A stretch of 7,161 nucleotides of DNA, from NCBI GenBank assembly GCA_946531975.1, contig CAMNAY010000084.1:1-7161 (forward strand). The letters are read 5' to 3'. The notes under the pieces are model-generated. The model made no database searches. It had not been told where the DNA came from and saw only the letters and a program-made list of their open reading frames with translations. The position numbers and the translations under genes are program-made. Positions 1-4,499 of the stretch are shown piece by piece (the stretch's first letter is position 1; every line of letters begins with the position of its first letter). The stretch is from an uncultured Ruminococcus sp. GTDB lineage: Bacteria > Bacillota > Clostridia > Oscillospirales > Ruminococcaceae.

Positions 1-271
1 GTTCTTCTCCGGTCAGTTCCGCTGCAAAGAACAGCGTCTTTCCGCAGTTGAAGCTGTCGAGGCTGTACGCGTCGGTCAGGTAGGACGGAATGACACCGTC
101 CGGCTCGACGCGCTGCGAGAGATATCGCAGGACAAACTCTGCATACTCAGCGCGTCCTGTGGCTTCAAACATGCGCTTGCAGCCGAGCAGCAGGCAGCCG
201 TCCTCATAATTCCAGTAGTTCTTGAAAGGTTTGTGTCCGGACAGATAAGCATGAAAAAAACGTTCTGTCAT
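1..271 (-). CDS. GH105/GH88-like unsaturated uronyl hydrolase, N-terminal part (runs off window)
   Basis: Reading down from an ATG at 271-269 gives 90 uninterrupted codons to the window edge. The protein has the look of the (alpha/alpha)6-barrel glycoside hydrolases of GH105/GH88. An early aromatic stretch N-Y-W-N-Y-E-D-G (residues 18-25) is followed by a helix ending A-T-G-R-A-E-Y (37-43), then D-G-V-I-P-S-Y (58-64) and Y-S-L-D-S-F-N-C-G-K (69-78). Family members remove the 4,5-unsaturated galacturonyl or glucuronyl residue left by pectin or glycan lyases, usually in the cytoplasm. No signal peptide is seen, which fits. The start is supported by GGAG (282-279) seven bases upstream and by a 4-base ATGA overlap with the stop of the preceding binding-protein gene, suggesting translational coupling. 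The catalytic aspartate region lies beyond the window, so activity and exact family cannot be confirmed. Family assignment is from remembered motifs. Confidence 0.72.
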   Translation of the reverse strand, partial: MTERFFHAYLSGHKPFKNYWNYEDGCLLLGCKRMFEATGRAEYAEFVLRYLSQRVEPDGVIPSYLTDAYSLDSFNCGKTLFFAAELTGEE

Positions 272-1548
272 GGCTGTTCTCCGGCAAGGGCAGCCTGAAT
301 TCCGGCATAGAGCCGTTCTGCACCTTGGGAAACCGAATAATCACCGTAGCTCAGACCGGTGAATACATCCTCGTAGACACCGTTTACGCCTTTCAGTGCA
401 GCATCTTCAAACGACGGGTCGATCCGGAAGGATGTCCAGTCGTTCATGCGTCTGTACGCTTCAGCGGTCTTGTCCCCCAACAGTCCCGCATCGCTGCAAA
501 CCTGATAAGCATTGTGATTCAGCGGAACGCCGCGTTCCGTTCCGAGTGTCTTGACCGCACCGTCATTGCTGACCAGATAGGCGATCAGTTTGGCACAGGC
601 TTCCGGATTTTTTGTATGTTTGGAAATCGCGAAGCCCTGTGCAATTTTTGAGAAGCCGCCGCGGTATTTGCCCAGATCGGAAAAATATGTTCCGACCGTC
701 AGGTTCTGCCCGTCGGCAAGCGAATCAATGAATTTACCGGCAGAGGAATCCCATTCATAGATTCCGCCGTATTTTCCTGTGATCCAGTTTTCGTCTTTGT
801 CGAAGCTGTCTGCACCGCCGCCCGCGATCTGTTTCAGCGGCGGAATGACATGGTTTTGCTCCATGTCCTCAATGATGCCGAGCGCTTCTTCAAGTTCTTC
901 TTTTGTATATTGGAACTGACCGTCTGCGACCCATTCTCTGCCGTATCTGCACTGGAGAACATAGACGGCAAAGAGCATACGGTCGTACCAGCCCAACGCC
1001 AGCGGATAGCATTCCTCGCCGAGCTTTTCCCGGAAGACCGGTCCTGCGGCACACAGATCCGCAAAGCTCTCCGGCACCGGAATGCCGGCTGCATCATAGA
1101 CAGAGCGGTTCCAGAAGAAGACTCTGCCGGTTTCGCTGACAGGAATGCAGCGCAGTTCGCCGTCAACGGTACACATATCCAGTACATCTGCATCATATTG
1201 CTGTAAGTCGATGATGCTGCTGAACTGCCGCAGATCGAGAAAGCCGGTTTTTTCCGAATTGTAGTCGGTGATCCAGTTCCAGTTGACCTGCATGACATCC
1301 GGTTCGGTTCCTGCATACAGCGCAGCGGCGCAGGCTTCCTCCCAGCCGCTCCAGGCACCGTATTCACAACTGACCGTGATGTCCGGATTCGCGGACATGA
1401 ACTGACTGACAGCCGCTGACGTCGCCTGATGACGGGATTCACCGCCCCACCATGAGAACCGGATGCTGTTTTTGCCGGATTGCGCGGTACCGCACGCTGA
1501 CAGCAGAAAAGCCGCAGTTATGCACAGCGTCCCCACCCGTTTTCGCAT
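268..1548 (-). CDS. Sugar ABC transporter substrate-binding lipoprotein
   Basis: This 426-residue protein has a basic N-terminus, a hydrophobic stretch (about 7-18) and a lipobox L16-S17-A18-C19, so it should be a lipoprotein anchored outside the membrane at Cys19. After a short linker comes F-S-W-W-G-G-E-S-R-H (31-40), then N-P-D-I-T-V (54-59) and A-G-T-E-P-D-V-M-Q-V-N-W (79-90). This pattern is typical of family 1 extracellular solute-binding proteins for oligosaccharides. The remainder (S-E-T-G-R-V-F-F-W-N near 138-147, Q-G-F-A-I-S near 304-309, R-G-V-P near 339-342) fits the same fold, and the length is normal. The start is fixed by GGAGAG (1558-1553) and a consensus promoter at 1654-1626. 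The next gene is a GH105/GH88-like hydrolase overlapping by four bases, so a pectin- or uronide-derived oligosaccharide is a plausible ligand; that is inference. Permease genes are not next to it. Confidence 0.9.
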   Translation of the reverse strand: MRKRVGTLCITAAFLLSACGTAQSGKNSIRFSWWGGESRHQATSAAVSQFMSANPDITVSCEYGAWSGWEEACAAALYAGTEPDVMQVNWNWITDYNSEKTGFLDLRQFSSIIDLQQYDADVLDMCTVDGELRCIPVSETGRVFFWNRSVYDAAGIPVPESFADLCAAGPVFREKLGEECYPLALGWYDRMLFAVYVLQCRYGREWVADGQFQYTKEELEEALGIIEDMEQNHVIPPLKQIAGGGADSFDKDENWITGKYGGIYEWDSSAGKFIDSLADGQNLTVGTYFSDLGKYRGGFSKIAQGFAISKHTKNPEACAKLIAYLVSNDGAVKTLGTERGVPLNHNAYQVCSDAGLLGDKTAEAYRRMNDWTSFRIDPSFEDAALKGVNGVYEDVFTGLSYGDYSVSQGAERLYAGIQAALAGEQP

Positions 1549-1572
1549 AACACTCTCCGTTTCGGTTTGATC

Positions 1573-1602
1573 TCCGGAACGCGGTGCTCAGCCGCCTCCG
1601 GA
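1573..1602 (-). promoter_or_regulatory. Stem-loop in the 5' leader of the sugar operon
   Basis: Read on the minus strand, TCCGGA and GCGG pair with CCGC and TCCGGA around a 7-base loop, giving 6 + 4 base pairs separated by a small internal loop. It lies between the predicted transcription start (about 1619) and the ribosome binding site (1558-1553), so it would form in the mRNA leader. On the plus strand the same hairpin is followed by CAG and five Ts (1606-1610), so it could also stop antisense transcription entering from the binding-protein gene. Either role is inference; TCCGGA is self-complementary and could instead be a protein-binding half-site. Confidence 0.4.
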
Positions 1603-1625
1603 CAGTTTTTCAGCTTACTGATTCT

Positions 1626-1654
1626 ATTATACACGCCGCGGTGTTTCTTGTCAA
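1626..1654 (-). promoter_or_regulatory. Sigma-A promoter of the sugar-binding-protein/hydrolase operon
   Basis: On the minus strand there is an exact TTGACA (1654-1649), a 17-base spacer and an exact TATAAT (1631-1626). Transcription would start near 1619, giving a leader of about 70 nt before the ATG at 1548. A perfect match to consensus is unusual for an inducible sugar operon and suggests that a repressor or a leader structure restrains it; no operator is obvious. Confidence 0.85.
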
Positions 1655-1706
1655 TGCACAATCGTCCGCTGAACCCTGCAAATCATCCTGAATACCGCAC
1701 AGCATC

Positions 1707-1735
1707 TTGACAAGCGCACGTTTTTCTGGTATAAT
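1707..1735 (+). promoter_or_regulatory. Sigma-A promoter P1, upstream of the atp operon
   Basis: Exact TTGACA (1707-1712), a 17-base spacer and exact TATAAT (1730-1735). TGG immediately before the -10 also matches the extended -10 element (TGn). Predicted start is near 1742. By sequence this is among the strongest promoters possible for the main sigma factor, yet a terminator-like hairpin follows about 15 bases after the start, about 160 bp before atpI. Confidence 0.82.
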
Positions 1736-1741
1736 AAATCC

Positions 1742-1802
1742 GGTTCGCAACGGTGCGCCTTACAGATCTGCAAAGAAGCAGCAGGACTGTAAGGCTGTTT
1801 TT
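1742..1802 (+). ncRNA. Candidate short RNA or attenuated leader (about 60 nt)
   Basis: The stretch from the predicted P1 start to the end of the terminator U-tract would make an RNA of about 61 nt with no start codon and ribosome binding site. Its first part can form a small hairpin, with CGC at 1746-1748 pairing GCG at 1755-1757 and GG at 1742-1743 pairing CC at 1758-1759. The second part is the terminator. The two share bases 1757-1759, so they compete weakly. I do not recognise a known RNA family. It could be a stand-alone small RNA, or the leader of atp transcripts controlled by premature termination. Confidence 0.4.
1757..1802 (+). terminator. Intrinsic terminator or attenuator between P1 and atpI
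   Basis: GCCTTACAG (1757-1765) pairs perfectly with CTGTAAGGC (1787-1795), nine base pairs. Inside, after one A-A mismatch, TCTGC (1767-1771) pairs with GCAGG (1781-1785, one G-U) around a 9-base loop. The stem is followed by TG and then five Ts (1798-1802). It sits in the atp-sense direction between P1 and P2, so it either ends a short transcript or attenuates P1-driven atp expression. Confidence 0.7.
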
Positions 1803-1844
1803 GTATAATGCGTTGAAAAATGGTCATTTCTTTCGGTTTGCCCA

Positions 1845-1873
1845 TTGCATTTTCTTATGATTTATGGTATACT
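1845..1873 (+). promoter_or_regulatory. Proximal atp promoter P2 (extended -10)
   Basis: TATACT (1868-1873) is preceded by TGG (1865-1867), an extended -10 element. TTGCAT lies at 1845-1850 with a 17-base spacer and shares only the TTG with the -35 consensus. The predicted start, near 1880, would leave a leader of about 25 nt carrying the atpI ribosome binding site. It lies downstream of the terminator and so would escape it, making it the likeliest constitutive promoter of the ATP synthase operon. Confidence 0.6.
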
Positions 1874-1890
1874 GTGAGAGAATCCGAAAG

Positions 1891-1897
1891 AAGGAGG
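1891..1897 (+). promoter_or_regulatory. Ribosome binding site of atpI
   Basis: AAGGAGG lies seven bases before the ATG at 1905, a near-perfect Shine-Dalgarno match. It selects this start over the in-frame ATG at 1920. Confidence 0.85.
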
Positions 1898-1904
1898 CGC
1901 GGCT

Positions 1905-2318
1905 ATGCCGGCAGATGTGATGCTTCAGGAAATCAAAAGCATTGCGAAGCGGGCAGTGTTTCTGAATATTGCGGCATATCTTGTCAGCGTGATCGTTCTG
2001 GGTGCGACGCTTTCCTTTGCAGCCGGACTGCTGCTTGGAAATGCAGTGCTGTTCGGGTCACTGTTTTTGCTGCGCATCAGCATTCTGCGGACAGAGCAGG
2101 ATGCAAAGCGCACCGGTGTGACCAGCCAGCGCAGACATCAGATGTTCTATGCGCTGCGGCTGCTGCTGTTTGCTGCTGCATTCGGTACAGCCGTTGTGCT
2201 GCGGAAACAGATCTCACCGGCGGCTGTTGCAGTCCCGATGATATACCCGCGGCTGATTTATACTGCGGGTGCGCTGTTCTTCCGCAAGGATTCAAAGTCC
2301 CGCGAAAAAAAGAGGTGA
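1905..2318 (+). CDS. atpI: AtpI-like ATP synthase assembly/accessory protein (subunit I)
   Basis: A 137-residue membrane protein with four predicted hydrophobic segments (about 18-34, 36-56, 80-99 and 104-125), short loops and a basic tail (R-K-D-S-K-S-R-E-K-K-R). Sequence similarity in this family is low, so the call rests mainly on its size, four-helix layout and position as first gene of the atp operon directly before atpB. AtpI/UncI is not part of the finished enzyme. In Na+-type enzymes such as that of Propionigenium modestum it has been linked to c-ring assembly, which would fit the Na+-type c subunit encoded two genes downstream. Transcription probably starts at P2 and perhaps P1. Its stop codon (2316-2318) overlaps the GGTGA that is the best ribosome-binding candidate for atpB. 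Confidence 0.78.
   Translation: MPADVMLQEIKSIAKRAVFLNIAAYLVSVIVLGATLSFAAGLLLGNAVLFGSLFLLRISILRTEQDAKRTGVTSQRRHQMFYALRLLLFAAAFGTAVVLRKQISPAAVAVPMIYPRLIYTAGALFFRKDSKSREKKR
2314..2318 (+). promoter_or_regulatory. Distant ribosome binding site of atpB overlapping the atpI stop
   Basis: GGTGA (2314-2318), within AGAGGTGA, is the only Shine-Dalgarno-like sequence before atpB. It ends 12 bases before the ATG at 2331, longer than the usual 5-9, and contains the atpI stop codon. Translation of atpB may therefore depend partly on ribosomes finishing atpI. Confidence 0.5.
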
Positions 2319-2330
2319 GACGAAAACAAT

Positions 2331-3110
2331 ATGGCATTATTTGCAATTCCGAAGGTGCTTCAGGGACCGGAGGAACTGAATGTTGAGGGTCCCAAGGTCA
2401 TAAAGACCTTTGAGATCTTCGGGCTGAAGATCAACTTCACCGAGACCGTGGTTCTGGAGTGGATCGTCATGGCAGTGATTCTGCTTGGTGCGTTCCTTCT
2501 GACCAGAAACCTCAAGGTCCGGAAGGTCTCCAAGCGGCAGGCGATCGCGGAAATGGCAGTGGAGGCGATTACGAATCTGGTACGGGATACCATGGGCAAA
2601 CGCTGGCTGTGGTTTACGCCTTACATTGCGACGGTGTTCTGCTTCTCGATCTTCGGAAGCCTCATCAGTCTGCTTGGCGTGCGTGCAGTGACATCGGATT
2701 TCTCGGTGCTGCTCTGCTGGGCTGCGATCACGTTTCTCCTGATTACCGTGACAAAGATCCGGTACGGCGGTGTGAAGGGCTATCTGAAGGGCTTTGTCGA
2801 TCCGATCCCCGTGATGCTGCCGATCAACATTCTGAGCGAGGTATCGACCCCGACGGCAATGGCGCTGCGTCATTTCGGCAATATTGCAGGCGGCTCGATC
2901 ATCATGGGACTGATCTATTACGGACTGGCAAACCTGAGCCGCATCATTCACCTTCAGGTGCCGGTTCTGACGGTCGGTATTCCGGCATTTCTGTCCCTGT
3001 ACTTTGACCTGTTTTCCGACTTCATGCAGGCGTTTATCTTTATCATGCTGACAATGGTGTTTATCAGCAATGCCGGGCCTGCGGATGATGAAACACCGCA
3101 AACCAACTGA
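2331..3110 (+). CDS. atpB: ATP synthase Fo subunit a
   Basis: Subunit a (259 residues) is the stator membrane protein that provides the ion half-channels next to the c-ring. Hydrophobic helices lie at about 41-57, 94-117, 124-141, 176-202 and 210-247. The family signature is clear: T-A-M-A-L-R-H-F-G-N (175-184) holds the essential arginine, R180 (equivalent to E. coli Arg210), which displaces the ion from the c-subunit carboxylate. F-M-Q-A-F-I-F (231-237) in the last helix holds Q233, equivalent to E. coli Gln252. Length is normal and nothing is missing. The gene starts 12 bases after atpI and is followed 31 bases later by atpE. Ion specificity cannot be read from this subunit with confidence; the c subunit is more informative. 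Confidence 0.96.
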   Translation: MALFAIPKVLQGPEELNVEGPKVIKTFEIFGLKINFTETVVLEWIVMAVILLGAFLLTRNLKVRKVSKRQAIAEMAVEAITNLVRDTMGKRWLWFTPYIATVFCFSIFGSLISLLGVRAVTSDFSVLLCWAAITFLLITVTKIRYGGVKGYLKGFVDPIPVMLPINILSEVSTPTAMALRHFGNIAGGSIIMGLIYYGLANLSRIIHLQVPVLTVGIPAFLSLYFDLFSDFMQAFIFIMLTMVFISNAGPADDETPQTN

Positions 3111-3141
3111 ATGGAAATAATGAAAACGGAGGTACTCTATT

Positions 3142-3393
3142 ATGGAAATGAGTGAGGCAATCGTACTGGCAGGTTCTGCAATCGGTGCAGGTCTTGCAAT
3201 GATCGCAGGTATCGGACCCGGCATCGGTGAAGGCTATGCCGTCGGTAAGGCGTGTGAGGCAATCGCAAGACAGCCTGAGGCTTCCGGCGCAGTCACAAGA
3301 ACCATGTTCGTCGGCTGCGCTGTTGCGGAGTCTACCGGTATTTACGGTCTGATTATCGCACTGCTTCTGATCTTCCTCAAGCCGTTCACCTGA
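3142..3393 (+). CDS. atpE: ATP synthase Fo subunit c, Na+-type with two-carboxylate ion site
   Basis: Subunit c (83 residues) is a helical hairpin whose copies form the membrane rotor ring. Helix 1 carries the glycine-rich packing face (G-A-G-L-A-M-I-A-G-I-G-P-G-I-G, 15-29), the polar loop is A-R-Q-P-E-A (42-47), and helix 2 is hydrophobic to the C-terminus. The ion carboxylate is E63 in V-A-E-S-T-G-I-Y (61-68). V61, S64, T65 and Y68 match the Na+-binding residues known from Ilyobacter tartaricus (V63, S66, T67, Y70). The helix 1 ligand that is Gln32 there is a glutamate here, E30, in G-I-G-E-G-Y. A second carboxylate at this position is the arrangement described for the Fusobacterium nucleatum Na+ rotor ring. 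Na+ coupling is therefore the best prediction. GGAGG (3128-3132) nine bases before the ATG supports the start and suits a subunit needed in many copies. Confidence 0.96.
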   Translation: MEMSEAIVLAGSAIGAGLAMIAGIGPGIGEGYAVGKACEAIARQPEASGAVTRTMFVGCAVAESTGIYGLIIALLLIFLKPFT

Positions 3394-3438
3394 TCGGCGG
3401 GAAAACCGGAAATCTTACGATAAAAAGGACTGAATGAA

Positions 3439-3939
3439 ATGAAGCTTGGATTTTTATCCATTGATACCGGCACCATTCTGTTCACGCTGGCAAATACGCT
3501 GATTCTGTTCTTCGGTCTGAAGCATTTTCTGTTCAAGCCTGTCAACAGGATTCTGGAGGAGCGGCAGACTGCCGTTGACCAGACGCTGAAGGACGCGGAG
3601 GATGCACGGGACCGTGCAGAGACCGCGGAAACAACCTATCAGGAGAAGCTTGAGCAGGTGAAGGAAGAATCTGCCGAGATGATGCGCAGTGCAACAAGAC
3701 GTGCGCAGAAGCGCTCGGATGAGATCATTGCACAGGCAAAGGCAGAGGCTGCGGGAATCCTGCAGCAGAATGCCGAGGAGCTGGAGCGGGAGAAGCGCCG
3801 TGCGGAGCAGGAGCTTCGCAGCGAGGTCTCCGGTCTGGCAGTCATGGTCGCGGAGAAGGTCGTCGAACGTGAGATCAATCCGCAGGATCATGCAAGACTG
3901 ATCGACGAATTTATAGATTCGGTGGGTGATGTACAGTGA
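3439..3939 (+). CDS. atpF: ATP synthase Fo subunit b
   Basis: The peripheral-stalk subunit (166 residues) holds alpha3beta3 still against the turning rotor, normally as a dimer. One N-terminal membrane helix (about 11-31) is followed by the conserved H-F-L-F-K-P-V-N-R-I-L-E-E-R (29-42). A long charged, alanine-rich helix follows (about 43-140) with the heptad-like, Lys/Glu/Arg-rich composition of the dimeric stalk. The end (L-I-D-E-F-I-D-S-V) is where subunit delta is bound in relatives. Only one b gene is present, so a homodimer is expected. AAGGA (3425-3429) lies nine bases before the ATG. The gene overlaps atpH by four bases. Confidence 0.95.
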   Translation: MKLGFLSIDTGTILFTLANTLILFFGLKHFLFKPVNRILEERQTAVDQTLKDAEDARDRAETAETTYQEKLEQVKEESAEMMRSATRRAQKRSDEIIAQAKAEAAGILQQNAEELEREKRRAEQELRSEVSGLAVMVAEKVVEREINPQDHARLIDEFIDSVGDVQ

Positions 3940-4466
3940 GTTCTGAGGTGTCTGCGGTTTACGCAAACGCACTGTTTTCATTGGCAAAGTCTGAGGGCGA
4001 TTCTGTCCTTCAGGAGACCCGTTCCGATCTGAGACAGTTCTCGGTGCTGTTTTCCCTGAATCCCGATCTGACAAGACTGCTCTCTCTGCCGACGCTTTCC
4101 GTCGAGGAGCGGGTCGGTATCGCAAAAAAAATCTTCGGGGATCAGGGATATGCCGCGAGACTGCTGTTCCTGCTGATTGACCACGGCAGAGTCCCGTTTC
4201 TGCATGAAATCGCGGATGATTTTGATGCACGGATGCTCGATTATCAGGGCGCTGCCGATGTGCAGGTGACAACTGCCGTCGCAATGAGTCCGGAGCAGAA
4301 GGAACGGCTCCGCGCCGCGATCGGCAGAAAACTCGGAAAGACGATCCGCATTACTGAGCATATCGACCGCAGCATTTTAGGCGGCGTGATCGTGCAGTAC
4401 GGAGATACGCGGATTGATAACAGTGTGAAATTTCGGCTGGATGCGCTGAAGGCGAAGCTCTCGTAA
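3936..4466 (+). CDS. atpH: ATP synthase F1 subunit delta
   Basis: Subunit delta (176 residues, normal length) joins the b stalk to the top of the alpha subunits. The N-terminal helical domain begins with the typical V-Y-A-N-A-L-F-S-L-A (residues 8-17). The C-terminal part has the family signature D-R-S-I-L-G-G-V-I-V-Q-Y-G-D-T-R-I-D-N-S (144-163). Translation starts at a GTG (3936-3938) that overlaps the atpF stop as GTGA. The nearby ATG at 3929 is in a different frame and stops after five codons. GGGTGA (3924-3929) is a fair Shine-Dalgarno about six bases upstream. The overlap and weaker start codon suggest coupling to atpF translation, which would keep delta, needed once per complex, below the other subunits. 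Confidence 0.94.
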   Translation: MSSEVSAVYANALFSLAKSEGDSVLQETRSDLRQFSVLFSLNPDLTRLLSLPTLSVEERVGIAKKIFGDQGYAARLLFLLIDHGRVPFLHEIADDFDARMLDYQGAADVQVTTAVAMSPEQKERLRAAIGRKLGKTIRITEHIDRSILGGVIVQYGDTRIDNSVKFRLDALKAKLS

Positions 4467-4499
4467 AGCAGCCCCGCATCCGGTATAAGAAGGTGCAAC

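Larger units (their letters stand above)
1549..1904. other. Divergent intergenic regulatory region
   Basis: This 356-bp gap separates the sugar operon from the ATP synthase operon. It contains a leader hairpin (1573-1602), a minus-strand consensus promoter (1626-1654), a plus-strand consensus promoter (1707-1735), a terminator-like hairpin (1757-1802) and a second plus-strand promoter (1845-1873) just before the atpI ribosome binding site. Between the two -35 boxes (1655-1706) I see no convincing palindromic operator and no catabolite-repression (cre) box. No open frame here has a ribosome binding site or recognisable protein. Confidence 0.8.

Noticed and set aside
1804..1809. TATAAT just after the terminator T-tract, as a third atp promoter
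   Set aside because: No -35-like sequence lies 16-18 bases upstream, where the terminator stem sits, and there is no extended -10 TG.
1651..1845. Minus-strand 64-codon open frame in the intergenic region
   Set aside because: No Shine-Dalgarno sequence precedes the ATG, and it runs across P1, the terminator hairpin and the -35 of the divergent promoter.
1820..2386. Plus-strand open frame (188 codons) overlapping atpI in another frame
   Set aside because: Its translation is Cys- and Arg-rich with no membrane segments, and its start precedes promoter P2. The atpI frame has the ribosome binding site and four membrane helices.
2337..3224. Long minus-strand open frame (295 codons) opposite atpB
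   Set aside because: It mirrors the codon structure of atpB, is rich in His, Arg and Gln with no recognisable domain, and has no credible start context. The sense strand encodes an unmistakable subunit a.
3394..3414. Possible stem-loop between atpE and atpF controlling c-subunit level
   Set aside because: Only about three contiguous base pairs form around a GAAAA loop, which is too weak to support.
3434..3442. ATG-AAA-TGA minimal open frame overlapping the atpF start
   Set aside because: It is out of frame with atpF. The Shine-Dalgarno at 3425-3429 is better spaced for the real ATG at 3439, and the pattern arises easily by chance in A-rich sequence.
3454..4284. Minus-strand open frame (276 codons) opposite atpF and atpH
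   Set aside because: It spans two genuine overlapping genes on the other strand and its translation looks like a frame shadow.
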